A stretch of DNA of 64,000 bases from the NCBI RefSeq assembly GCF_014529535.1, contig NC_050737.1:1059921-1123920 (forward strand), given 5' to 3'. The notes beneath the pieces are model-generated. The model did not search any database. It was not told the origin of the DNA and saw only the letters and a list, made by a program, of their open reading frames with translations. This DNA comes from Bradysia coprophila. Taxonomy: Eukaryota; Arthropoda; Insecta; Diptera; Sciaridae. The stretch's first letter is position 1. Each line of letters opens with the position of its first letter. Of the stretch, positions 1 through 11,419 are shown piece after piece. A program made the translations under genes and the position numbers.

Positions 1-160
1 GAACTAACCGAGGAAGACTATAAATCATGCAAGATAAATATAACACACAAATGTAATCGTAATTGATTGCAATTCAACAAGAGATTTTCTGCATAAAAAT
101 AATTTCAAATTTTGTTTCAGATTGTGGTTCAAATTTATTTAAAAAAACTTCTTAAACAAA

Positions 161-957
161 ATGCCTGCTAGTGGTCCAGTTTATCAACCCACAACAGTTT
201 CTTATGAAATCCGGCCGGGATTGCTTTCTCAAACCGCTTCAGCATCACCGTTAATTATTTTCAAAAAACCAATACGACAAATCATTTTGCTGGTTTTTTC
301 ACTACTCGCAATAGCAGCTGGTTAGTAAAATTTATCCGCTAACACAATTGAAATCGTTCTGTGTCATGAAAGAATATGTTGAATGTTTGGGCTTTTTTTC
401 GTCGAATTAGGTATTACAATGATTGTAAATGGAGCCGTTGACTATGAAGACACCGAAGAGCATAAAGAAGAGCTTGAACTGAATGCAAGTCAAGCGGAAA
501 CACGAGATATTGGCATCGTTATCGGTGGCGTTTTGATGACAATAGTCGGTTTCATCGGCCTGGGTCTGTATGTGGTGGTGGCCGATTGGAGATGCAGCTA
601 TGTGTGTCCGTGCATTTTGTCGAAGAAACAAGGACTTGCACGCCAATTACAAGGACAAAGTGGTGGACAAATAATGGCCGCATTGAATCCATCCACCGAT
701 CCACTGGTGTCGCACACACAGTACGCACCGGTGTCGGAATTGCCTCGGCCAGACGATGAGGAATGCCGAACGTTGATGCCTGGCGACAACAAAGATTGGT
801 AAGTCAAACGGATGGATTTTGAGATCTGTGTGTGGGTAACGGCAGTGTTGGTTTTGTTTTTTGTTACAGTTTAAGCAGCGCCGAAGAATCGGATAGAATG
901 TTGGATCCAGATCCAAGAATTGTTCTGCGTCCGATCGGATATGTTGAAGATGCCTAA
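161..957 (+). CDS. Two-pass membrane protein, function unknown
   Basis: Three exons: 161-320, 411-798 and 870-957, giving 211 residues. All junctions are GT-AG and the phases agree: a split Gly codon at the first join and a split Cys codon at the second. The ATG at 161 follows an A-rich leader and opens the only frame that joins cleanly. Two hydrophobic stretches, about residues 41-62 and 87-110, predict two membrane spans. The acidic loop between them (YEDTEEHKEE) contains a possible N-glycosylation site, NAS. The second span is followed by a cysteine-containing juxtamembrane segment (WRCSYVCPC), a plausible palmitoylation region, and then a polar tail with acidic patches. No signal peptide or enzyme motif is visible. 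I do not recognise the family. The gene itself is well supported by splice logic; its function is not. The 3' end is not defined, although A-rich sequence near 1007-1030 could hold a cleavage site. Confidence 0.8.
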
Positions 958-1650
958 AACTTATGGACTTTAGATGGAAAAGAGTAAACGGCTTCTCCGC
1001 ACCCTTCAATTAAAACAAGAGGAAAAAAAATTATTTGAGATTAACTGTGAGATCTAGCAATAATTAAGTTTTAATTTTCGTTTAATTTAACTCTTCTTTT
1101 CGGGTAAGTAGTTCAATGTAAATTAACGATAAGTTTCGAATGGAATTGTAATGCAGAAGAGGGGAAGAATTGAATGTCAATGACTAGCATTTACACATGG
1201 GCGTAAATTTCGATTAAATTGTAGGGCATAATGGTTAAGATTTTGACATAAAAATAGCGGGAGAGTCTATAAGTGAAGCGGTATATCAGACCAATTAATT
1301 TAGGAGTCACGTCGCCGATTTTTCGGTTAAGCTCTAACAGGCACATGTGAAGGCTTCACGACTCAATTGAAGTTCTTGCTTTAAGAACACGGATTTTTCA
1401 CTCACACCACACAACGGAAAATTTAACTTTTTCTTTTCAATTAATTTAAATAAAATCTTTTCGAGAAAGCATTAAGTAACGCTGGAAAGCGCATGAATTA
1501 TCCTTGAAATATGGATGAAATTTTCACGGATTTCGTGAAGATCTTCAAAATAACGACCGGGTCCTCGGATACTGAATATCTAGTAAATTCTACGACCATT
1601 GGTTTTCAATGATACCATACTTGCATTAGTCAAACTACTACAGATCCAAT

Positions 1651-1850
1651 TGAAGTCAACCAAATTTATGTCGAAATTAGCTTCAGCTGTTTTACCAGCT
1701 GGTCCACTCATACAAACACATTGTAATAATCACACGCACGCGAGTGGTAGTGGAAACCACGTATACGCGGAGTGATTGTAAGAGTGGTCCAACTGGTAAG
1801 ACACCTGAAGCAAAGAGAAAACTTGGACACTAATTTGGTTGACTTTAATA
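1651..1850. repeat. Imperfect palindrome, possible MITE remnant
   Basis: An outer arm reading GAAGTCAACCAAAT near 1652 is mirrored by ATTTGGTTGACTTT near 1835-1849. An inner arm, about 1682-1710 (CTTCAG...GGTCCACTC), is mirrored at about 1783-1811 (GAGTGGTCC...CTGAAG) with a few mismatches. The spacer is about 70 bases. The structure suggests a decayed foldback or MITE; no target-site duplication is clear. Confidence 0.5.
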
Positions 1851-3061
1851 GAATCTCCTTTGTGTTGGATATACTTGAAGTACGACAAAGTACGAAGAGT
1901 AAGATCGCGAGCAAAAGACAGTCTCGACAGCCAATGTGCTCTCGCTGAAAGTGAGAGCTTCTGAAATAATTTCGTTTTCAGTAAAAAAAAACCAAGAAAA
2001 ATTCGAATATTTAGTTTGTTCATCGTATGGGAGAAATTATGACTATTCCATTGCTTCTGCAATAAAGCTAAAAATCAATGAATTCCGAATCTCGCAAATA
2101 ATGAATCTATTCGTGGTGATGCTTTTCGACAGTTAGCTGGAAAAATATTCCCAAAAAAATGATCAGAACAAAATTCGTGTTTCTGCATTCGTTTTGAAGC
2201 CTTCACAGTCAATTCAGAGTTTGATTTAACCTGTACGACTCCAATACCGAACAGACATTTCAGATATAGTGTTTCATTATTGACTCGCTGATAGAAATGT
2301 GGATATAATAAATTGCGATGTGTACTGAATAAGTACGGTCTAATATTTGAGATTAAAAAATTTCTAAGATGATAACGATGATGGTGAATCAAACGAAGTT
2401 TATGGAGAATTTTTTTTTCTCGAAATTATTAGGCCGAAAATCGATGAAAATATTCACTTCAAATAAATGGATTCCTGGACGGAGAACCGAAAAACAAACC
2501 TGAAAATCACTTACCGCAAACCCAGAATGACACAAAAAGTGCGCTTAATATTTCAATTTAAACTTAATTTTTTTTTTTGATTTTGATGTAAAAATGCGCT
2601 CTCTCACACACATAGACTCTTAATGTTTTGCATTTAAATTTTACATATCTGGCCGCCTAAACTTATTAAGCAAAAAATATTTTTTTTTGTATAGGAAGAA
2701 AACAATTTGTGTTAATATCTCACTCACCAGGTTTGTATTATTTTAAATATTTTTATTTTTATTTTACATCACTCGAATGTTAAGCATAGTTAAATAAGTT
2801 TTCGGTGTACATGTAATTAATATAGTATTATGGTTATGTATTGTGTGTATAATGTATGTGTACGTGAAAGGCATTTTTATGACTTTAAGAGCAATGCGCG
2901 GATATCATTTATTTAAGTGACTTGTAAAGTCTAATATGAATCTATTTATATCGCATATCGCAGTATATCGGTTATTATAAGTATGTCGCTAGAGCATTGG
3001 TTTGAGTTTTTAAATTTGATTACTTTGTTTCAAATTTGTGTGCATTAATAGTAGATTATTG

Positions 3062-3162
3062 ACCTCTGTCCACATGTTTATTTAGACACTTGGGGAGTTG
3101 TTGCATGAGCCGAAGGCGAATGTTATAACCATAAGTGTCTAAATAAACACTTGGACAGAGGT
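3062..3162. mobile_element. Hairpin MITE-like element, ACCTCTGTCCA ends
   Basis: A 30-base arm at 3062-3091 (begins ACCTCTGTCCA, ends TTTAGACACTT) is matched almost perfectly in reverse complement at 3133-3162, around a 41-base loop. The terminal motif recurs in a smaller hairpin at 42100-42165. This shape fits a non-autonomous DNA transposon. A second short palindrome (GCTATTTT / AAATAATAGC) follows at about 3168-3200. Confidence 0.6.
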
Positions 3163-6100
3163 GAATACGCTATTTTATCTACCGACGGCGAAATAATAGC
3201 ACTTTTTCACTACTATCATTTCACCTAGGTAGATAAAAGACCATTCGAATGGATCATAGATACAAGTTTGAATGATTAAATGACTTTGGCACAGTTTTCT
3301 CAAACAATTTTTTTCGAAATTGGCACAATTTTTGTCTAAAGAAAAAGAATGAAACTATCAATGTTCAGTACAGCTTCATGGATATTGTCCATTTTAATAG
3401 TGGAACCAAATTCAAATAAATGATCGTATTTCCTCATAAGTCGACACGATCCAAATTTGGCTTAGTAGCTTCTAAGGATTAATTTGGGCCACTAATCTCG
3501 CGTCTTCAAGGCTCAAGGTTCAAATTAACGTTCTGTCAAGTTGCACTTTCAACATTTTCTATTCATTTTTGAAGTCAAAATTTAATATTTTTTTTAATTG
3601 AATTTTTGAATTGAACTATTAAGCAACGGTAGGTTAGTAATCTCCTTAGGGTGTAGTGGAGATTCGTAAATTGTCTGTTCTATACTGCAGAACTTCTTCA
3701 ACGATTGACAAATGGGAGAGTTTTCGTTAAATTGAATTTTATTTAAAATTTATTTAGCAGGGCGACTTGTACAACGTTCCTGTAAACGTTGAGATTTAAT
3801 CGACAAGCAATATAAATGTCAGGAAACGTTTCATTAAAATTTAAAAATTTTTGCCAATTCAAATTTGTTTATCTGAAAGTAGTTTTCTCCTCCATCATTT
3901 AAAATGAAGAACCATCTTTATTACGAATTCTTTCCCAACTTTAGCGATCTACTTATAGGAAATCCCTAATTTATTTTTTGTTAGAACTAAATGCTGTCGA
4001 TGTGGTTATGGACAAAATGTATTGCGTTTAAATTGTTGCAGATGAAAGGTTTTATAAATTGGTGCATGCCGAATGCGACTGTTTCTTTGCAATTCGGTTG
4101 CACGAAAATTAAATCCTGGTTGGTACAATATGAACCGCTCAGCGGATAGATAGTTAAACAAATCGGGTTCTCTCGCGAGTTTCACAAACATTTAGAATAT
4201 TCTACGAAAAGAAGAACCTTTTCGTAACGATAGTGTCAAAAGATGAATATTTCCTTTCACATGTGGTAACATTGCTATTTGCGTGATGATTTTTGTGATT
4301 CTGTTTCGCACTAGTGCGGCAAATAATTTTCTTTGTGTGCTTTTGCCGAAATATTAAGTTCCCTGCTGTGACAATTTGAATATTAGGATTTAAAAAAAAA
4401 AACTTGGTTCATACTTGAATCTAAATGGGTTCTATGCACTGGATGTGAGATTGCTGATACAAAACCGCAAGCGAATTTGACATCACATTCGTAAAAGTGC
4501 GAAAAACAATACTCTCGACAAAATTAAATTATCAAAAAAAAATCTTTGAAACTCGATCAACAATTTGAATAGTTTTATGAACGACATAAACTCTTTTTAA
4601 ATTGTACCAGGTTAACGTTTTTCACAACTAATCAAGTTTGAAACCACGTAAAATGCAACTGGTTCACAAAAGATTTTCAAATGATTTTCAAGGTAATTTT
4701 TGCACACGATTTGCTGTTGAACACGCAATGTACTGGCATAGTATTTTATGTTGATGTAACACACACATTGTCTTAAAACCAACTCGTAAATATGTGACAA
4801 CTGAATTGCAAAAAATTTAGCAATAAAACAACCGATAAATTCCATTCTGTATGCGATGCTTAGTTTTAGAAACTGTTCACTTTCATTTTTCTTTTAAAAT
4901 AAAAATATGAGTTTCCCGTCCATTAAATAAAACCTGTAATATCATTGAATGATTTTTAATATTTTTTTTTTAAATTATTTATTTAACCGCTCTAAAAACC
5001 CCAAAGTTAAACAAAAAATGTTAATTTAAGATTTTTTATTGAACTTGTAGACAACTAACCCCCTGTAATGGGGAAGTGAAATGCATTTTGTAAAAAAAAA
5101 GATCGAATCGAAAATATTAGTGGACTAAGTACTTAATGAGAATCATTTTAGGTGAACGCTAATTAAAAATAACAAAAAAAAATAAAATTTAATTTTTTGG
5201 TTGATAATAAAACGAAGCTTATTGCATTGGACATAAAAGAAATGAAAATAAAAATTGAAATCTCATTCAACTCTGAAATAAAATGAAAATCTCACCAACT
5301 CTAATAAATATAGAATTCCAATTATAAATTTAAATTTCAAAAAGAAAATACTTAAAAAAAAATCTCATTGATAGATTTTACTAAAAAAAAATCCTTTTAA
5401 ATTGATTAGTCGATTAATCAATATTATTAAGAATTTTAAAATTGTTTGCTTTTATTAACAATTCCCATGATTTCCATTCAAAATCAACTTTGGATATTTT
5501 TTACGTTATTAAATGATAAAATCATATCGAAAAGTTAAACTTTGAAATAAGAAAACAAAATTTTTCGTCATTCATTAAGTTTGAAGACAATTCAAGTATT
5601 AGAATGTTAAACCGAATAAGATTGTCCTGCATCGTTATGTTGAAGCATTCAAAAATGCAAACTTTTTCTTTTAAACTAGTAAAATCAGATCAGAATTTAT
5701 TTCATTCGCGCACTTAATTTTTAATTTGACATATTGGAAAATAAAAGTTATCCCGTCCGAGGCAGAAACTTTTGTTTTATTTTATTTTTAAATGGAGTGA
5801 GAGTGACATGGATGTGTGAGGGGGTACCTCAGATAAATGAAGACATGGAACTTGGCATATAACATTTACAGGTAAGTGTCTCCGGTTCCACGATGAAACT
5901 TTATATAAGTATTCATACGTATAACGCAATAACGCATCCATTAAACTTTTGAAAACATTTATAATCATTTAACCTGTTACTTTCTATGCCTAAAGTATCG
6001 AGTAGTACAATGTGGGTCTTCCTATTTTTGGCTAGAATACTTAGAATTAGCACTATATGCACTAGATTGAGCCTTTGTCCAGTGCATGAAACTCTCGGAT

Positions 6101-7162
6101 CAAGGGATCCGGACACCGGAACATCATAAAATTGTAAAATTGATTTTACCGAAGAGCTGCAATTCGTGACGAGAAAACTTGTGTCAAAAATATTTTTATA
6201 CCAAAATGAAACCAGCCAAATTGACATGAACCTCAAATCGCAAACTGAGTGATTTTCTCGGAATGAGGATCTGGTTGTGTCGACTTGAAAGCACAGATTC
6301 AAGTGTCAAGTAGAAATACTTTTCAAATTGACACCAACTCACTTCGTTGAGCTATTGATGAAAATTTAGAGCAGCGGCAGCCTGGTGTCAAATTGAAATT
6401 TAACGTTATTTAAGACCTCAGGTACTATATCCACTTCACCGAAACGAAATGTTTGAACCAGGCCGCGAAAAATGTTATTATTATAAAAGCAGCCAATAAT
6501 TTACAAAATTTACAATACAGTGTTTAAGGAGAGCGATTTTTGACCACTTTGTTTAAACTGGTCTCGGGGTCACACGTCAAAATAAGAGGAATCACACACA
6601 AATTTAAACTGGGCTCCCACACGCGTGCATGCACTAACGTCTAGCTGATAAACATGTATAAACTTTTGATCGTAGGTGGAGATCAGCTGAAAAACAGCTG
6701 AAGCAAATTCATGTCGAAATTTCACTGCCTCTGACTGTACTGAAGAATACTAAATTAGCCAAGGGTCTGACGATAATATTTAAGAAAGGGTTTTGTTTTA
6801 TAGAAAAAATTTAACAACTTGTGCAAAGCGAGTTGGTCTATGTAGTAAAGTGAAAATATTTGAGAACATGCATCACTTATTAGATGCTGAACTAAAAGCT
6901 GAAGTGTAAATTTAACCGTTCCTTTTTACTACCCAGTTCAAAGCATAGAGAAATTTGAATGTTCGCTGTACTATACTACCGGTCTAAACATTTCGGTACC
7001 TTTGTGGTATTACTGGTATTTGGTATTACCTCCAATGCATTACACAGTTTGTGTATGAAAATTCAACCTAACAAAAAAATAATAATCTGCCAGTCGTTAC
7101 CACTTGCGTTCGAAGTGTCACAACGTTCACATAACATAAATATTATTGCACTCGTTCAAATA

Positions 7163-9043
7163 ATGTCACTGTACAAAGCAAGGTAAACAAATAGTAAATA
7201 GGAAAACTGAACTTTGAATTTTTTCTAATTGTCGAAACCCGTTTCCAGAGTAAAGGCATTCGAAGACCTACTGGGCAACGATGAAATAAATTTGGACAAA
7301 TTGCGAAAATTATGCTTCAACGGTGAGAACATTTTGTGGGTGGACCGAAATGCTTATCACTTGTTTACAACTTTCTTTTTTGTTGTTGTTTTGCAGGCAT
7401 ACCAGACACAAGCGGATATCGGTCATTATGTTGGAAATTACTATTTGGATATTTGAGTCCGAAACGGAAAGATTGGAACGATTTGTTGAACAAGAAACGA
7501 GAACTGTACAGACAATTCATAAGTAAGACTAAATTCGTATTACAGAAGTCTTTCTGTCGATGACACTGAAAATCATTCTTTTTTTTTGCGTCATCACTAA
7601 CAGATGAAATGGCCATTCCCCCTTGCGGTAACAATGATAATCAATGTGCCGATCATCCACTCAGCGATGGGCCAGAAAGTGCGTGGAGTACGTTTTTCAA
7701 AGATAACGAATTTTTGTTGCAAATCGACAAAGATGTACGCCGTTTATGTCCAGACATTTCATTCTTTCAACAAGTAAGTGAAGACACTACAATATATCAA
7801 CGAAATGAGATGTCGAAGTAACGTCTTGATGCCTACGTGGCTAGCAATGTGCATGAAATAAGTGAACCGAATGTATGGTTCTTCAAGTTCGTTTCTTAGC
7901 TTTCCTAAGACTCAGTTTCTACCTGTTCCACGTATCTGAACTATTTTCTTCACAGGCGACTGAATTCCCAAATGCTGACATTGCCAACAGCAGAGGTGTA
8001 AGACGTTTGCACACTAGAGTTACACCGTCAATCCTTAGTTCCGCGAACGTGGAGAGAAAAGGCTTGGGACTGACAAAAGTGAGTTTCTGCGATGATTTTT
8101 CTTTTTAAAGTTCTTTGGCTTTCCAATCGAAAATCAATTCATTTTCACCCATGCTATCTAAATGGACTTTTTATTTAGCAAGTAAGTCGATATGGTTTGT
8201 TGTTCCCGGCTAAGTTTTACGCATTTCAATAATTGATCCATATGTAACACAATTTCAATTTTTTTTAAATTTCACAGATAAGTCTGCTGACAAAACGAGC
8301 TCCGGAAAATTACGAAGCAATGGAAGAAGGTCAAGAAGCTCACTGGGAGATCGTTCAACGGATTTTGTTTCTGTACGCGAAACTGAATCCCGGTCAAGGA
8401 TACGTTCAAGGAATGAATGAAATTATCGGTCCGATCTACTATACATTCGCTTCGGATCCGAACATTGAGTATCGCGGTATGCAAAACCAATAGTAAAACA
8501 CAAATTTGGTCTTTCGTCATGAGAATTCCATATTGATTTTCAGAATTTGCCGAAGCCGATTGTTTCTTTTGCTTCACAGCACTGATGAGCGAAATTCGAG
8601 ATTTTTTCATAAAAACACTCGACGAATCCGAGGGTGGCATCAAGCAAAAAATGACCAAACTGTCCTGTTTGTTAAAGGAAAAAGATGTGGAAGTTTGGAA
8701 TCGACTGAGAGACCAGGAACTCTATCCCCAATATTACAGTTTTCGTTGGCTGACGTTGATGCTATCACAAGAATTTCCGCTGCCCGATGTGTGTCGAATA
8801 TGGGATTCGGTGTTTGCCGACGAAAATCGTTTCAAATTTTTGGTCGACGTTTGCTGTGCTATGATAATGTTAGTTTATCGACCCACTCTGAAAGGCATTT
8901 CCATTTTTAATTGATTTTTCTTTGAATGCAGACTCTTACGGGAACAGATACTGGAGAATGATTTCGCTTCGAATATGAAATTGTTGCAAAATTTCCCGGA
9001 AATTGACATCAATGTGGTGCTGACAAAAGCGGCTGGTCTTTGA
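7163..9043 (+). CDS. TBC1D13-like Rab GTPase-activating protein
   Basis: Eight exons: 7163-7182, 7249-7322, 7397-7522, 7604-7773, 7956-8078, 8278-8476, 8544-8868 and 8932-9043; 382 residues. The start peptide MSLYKARVKAF lines up with the N terminus of vertebrate TBC1D13, and collinearity continues to the end. The TBC domain fills most of the protein. The arginine finger is in IDKDVRRLCPDISFF (R120) and the glutamine finger is in GYVQGMNEI (Q215), so both catalytic residues are kept. The domain's later helices show WLTLMLSQEFPLPDVCRIWDS. TBC proteins accelerate GTP hydrolysis by Rab GTPases on membranes; vertebrate TBC1D13 has been linked to Rab35, and that target is not visible here. All splice phases close. 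The gene is intact. The first intron of the coding region is 66 bases, and several others are of similar size. A 95-base stretch of its 3' flank (9268-9362) resembles part of the repeat arrays. Confidence 0.93.
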
Positions 9044-10249
9044 TACATCCGACAGTATACGGAGGCTTAGGAGATCGTGCTGATTTCATACGGACAAAAT
9101 AATATGCGAACAAATCTCGAGTGTGTACCCTCACTCTCTCTATCTTCATCAATCTCTCTTTTGGACAAATCATGTATCACTGCAAATGATTTACCTCAAT
9201 ATCCTGATGGGATGCATCGAATAACTAACATAAGTAAGGTCGTTTCTATATTTTGTTTTATAATAAATTATCAATCGATTCGTCTGGACGTTAGATGCCG
9301 GTTTACAATTAGCAATAAAAAATTATAAATTTTTGATAAAATGAAATTTTACATCACCCGAATGCTGTGTAAACGAATTTTCCACTTTACATTCTTGTCT
9401 TTACTGACAAAACATAAAATAAAAAAAAAATTGTTATTTTCTTACGTGTTGTGTGTCTTTGTAGATTATTTGTTCTAAGCAAGTTAATGCATGACTTTCC
9501 GAATCAACAATTCATTTGAATCAAATGATGAACTGTAAATTGCAAGCGTGAAAACAATTTCGAGAACCTATCGAAGAATCTGACTGGAGGCTGAATTCTC
9601 CTCTTCTGATGTAAAATCTTCCGCATCTGGTCATTATAGATTGATCTTTTCCTTTTTATTCGTCGTAGCCACATCTCTGAGGTCAGCTAATGGGGCCTTA
9701 TGGAAAGACTTCTCTGCTGCACACAATTGGTTGAATTTTATTTTTTCTTCAAACGACAGTATTTGATGGCCTCGATGATGACTGATACGAAGATGAATGT
9801 TATCTATTTTGAATATTCTTTACATTGATGACATTGGGTCCTGAATTGCCATCTGGTTTACACACAAACAGTTTCGCCGTTAGCTCGAAATATAGTGCAA
9901 ATTTGTGTGCGATATTGCTGACTGAAAACCGAACACCGTTATAGTAGAATCATTTCCCTAAATAGGTGAACAGTGCTGACACTAGCGGATATATGCACAC
10001 GATGAACTAAGAAAACTGACCAATTTGAATGAAAAGGATATAGAGAGGTCATTGACCATGTCAATCATTTACGGAGCCGTTCAGTACTTTGATGAAAATA
10101 CGAAAGTCGCTGAAATTCGCAGCCATAAATTTTGCTCACTCAATGGTTTAATATCGTGAAATTTGTCCATAGATCACATCTCAGATGTCATCCTAGTTTG
10201 GTAGACTAATTTAGCGCAAATGGAGATCGACAAATCTCACTCCAAAGAT
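9044..10249. other. 3' flank and intergenic DNA before left array
   Basis: No gene is seen. AATAAA-type signals lie near 9262 and 9313. Bases 9268-9362 resemble array sequence at about 13499-13590. The stretch around 9958-10100 has weak similarity to 41830-41990, for example AAATAGGTGAA(C/A)AGTGCTGA followed by TCAATCAT. Confidence 0.5.
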
Positions 10250-10340
10250 TTATAAAACGTTCATTTACCATTAAATCAATAAAGATTCTGAAGGAAAACA
10301 AATCGAGATATCCGATAATGAAAAAAAAAAAAAAAATGTC

Positions 10341-10406
10341 GGGGGGATCGAACTTAAAATAATTTAGCTTCCAAGTCGGACGCTCTAACCACTACGCCAC
10401 GAAGAC
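10341..10406 (-). repeat. tRNA-like type-1 module, copy L1
   Basis: Read on the minus strand it has an A-box-like element (TGGCGTAGTGG) and a B-box-like element (AGTTCGATCCC). It is the outermost left copy. The flanking ATGTC / GACAT five-base pairing of an acceptor-like stem is kept, and a 16-base A run (T run on the transcribed strand) follows as a possible Pol III terminator. Confidence 0.7.
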
Positions 10407-10510
10407 ATGTCGTCTTTTAGGACATTGCTGCAGTATATATCACTTACCTACAGAAAATACTGGTCCTTTTGTTCTAACTAGTTTGGTATGAGTGTCCAAG
10501 TCCGTATGAG

Positions 10511-10529
10511 CTTTTATACTTAACACGTG
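10511..10529 (-). promoter_or_regulatory. CACGTG plus TATAAAAG promoter-like block
   Basis: On the minus strand an E-box, CACGTG (10524-10529), precedes TATAAAAG (10511-10518) about 105 bases upstream of the type-1 tRNA-like module. The pair recurs at 18340-18358 (-), 59761-59779 (+) and 63884-63902 (+); the 14,313 copy has TATAAAAAC. Conserved spacing suggests a promoter that drives transcription through the type-1 module. Confidence 0.45.
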
Positions 10530-10730
10530 GTGTGCGTGCGTCAACTTTCTATGTGTCCAACATTAACTGACGAATGTTCAATATAGAACTTAGGAAATGC
10601 AGAAGTCGAAACCAGTTTTGATAAGTCAATGTGTCGGTGTGAAATTACATTTATTCAAATAAAATCAGAACATTTTTGAGTGTATGTGTAACGTAGAATT
10701 GATTTTAGATCATAACGAATGTCTCATCAC

Positions 10731-10819
10731 CTACCACCGTAGCGCAGGTGGTTAGTCACTTGGGTTTCGATTGACTGCAAGCGCACCAAAGACCGCAGGT
10801 TCGATTCCCGGGGGAGAGG
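10731..10819 (+). repeat. tRNA-like type-2 module, copy L1
   Basis: An A-box (TAGCGCAGGTGG, one extra base) and a perfect B-box (GGTTCGATTCC) lie about 60 bases apart. The arrangement is that of a tRNA-derived SINE head. It runs opposite to the type-1 module at 10341-10406, head to head, with about 325 bases between. A body of about 170 bases follows and ends in T runs near 10,998-11,025. Confidence 0.75.
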
Positions 10820-10837
10820 TTTGTTGAAAAGGGTTGG

Positions 10838-10990
10838 TTGATCTCAGTTGTGAAAGACATATGTACTTAATATGTACTTAAGGAATCGGCTCAACTTAAC
10901 GGTTCTAGTCAATGTACTTAGTGTGTAAACGATGTACTTAATTTACACACGGAGTAGTACTTCAAAGTAGCAACTGAGATCATTAACCCG
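10838..10990 (+). repeat. Foldback body of type-2 repeat
   Basis: GGGTTGGTTGATCTCAGTTG near 10838 is mirrored by CAACTGAGATCATTAACCC near 10971-10989. Between them the motif ATGTACTTAA occurs several times. A transcript would fold into a long hairpin. The same arrangement follows the other type-2 modules. Confidence 0.65.
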
Positions 10991-11358
10991 AGATAAACCT
11001 TTTTGATGTTTTTTTAATTTTTCCATTTTTTTAGTTTCTTTGGTTGATCTTTCAGGTCTTATCTAAACAAACAAATAAAATAAAAAATCTTAGAGTAGAA
11101 CACAAAACAAAATTTAGGAAGAAAATCACTTATTCACATGTCTCAGAACACTTTGACACAGAACTTCAATTTAATAAAACACACAGTTAAAATCAGTCGA
11201 AAGCAATTGAATGATGAAATCCTGGAATTCGTATGTAGTTTTGGTCATTAAAACGAATTGAAAATAGGGAATCGTTTTGTCAGTAAAAGGAAAGAGTCGT
11301 CGCGGTAATAAGACTTTCACGGAAACACACTTGATTGCACACAACACACAACACTTAC

Positions 11359-11419
11359 CATCTTCAAAATCAATTTTTAATAATTTGTTTGAGCCACTAC
11401 TGGTCTGACTGCAGGACAT
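11359..11419 (-). CDS. Conserved array mini-exon, copy L1 (partial)
   Basis: ATG at 11419 to the splice-donor-like G|GTAAGTG after 11359: 61 bases, 20 codons plus one base. The peptide starts MSCSQTSSGS and ends KLLKIDFED. TATAAAAG lies upstream at 11522-11515. This copy alone has Asn for His before KLLK. An overlapping frame (MDKSS...AQTNY, stop) is also open. The downstream exon is not identified. Confidence 0.35.

Larger units (their letters stand above)
958..7162. other. Gene-poor AT-rich intergenic stretch
   Basis: About 6.2 kb with no convincing gene. Open frames here are short, lack family resemblance and do not join through splice sites. It holds an imperfect palindrome near 1651-1850, a hairpin element at 3062-3162 and many A/T runs. 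The 3' UTR of the upstream membrane-protein gene probably occupies its first part. Confidence 0.6.

Noticed and set aside
1730-2392. Overlapping short frames in the first intergenic stretch
   Set aside because: AT-rich frames on both strands with no family resemblance or splice logic.
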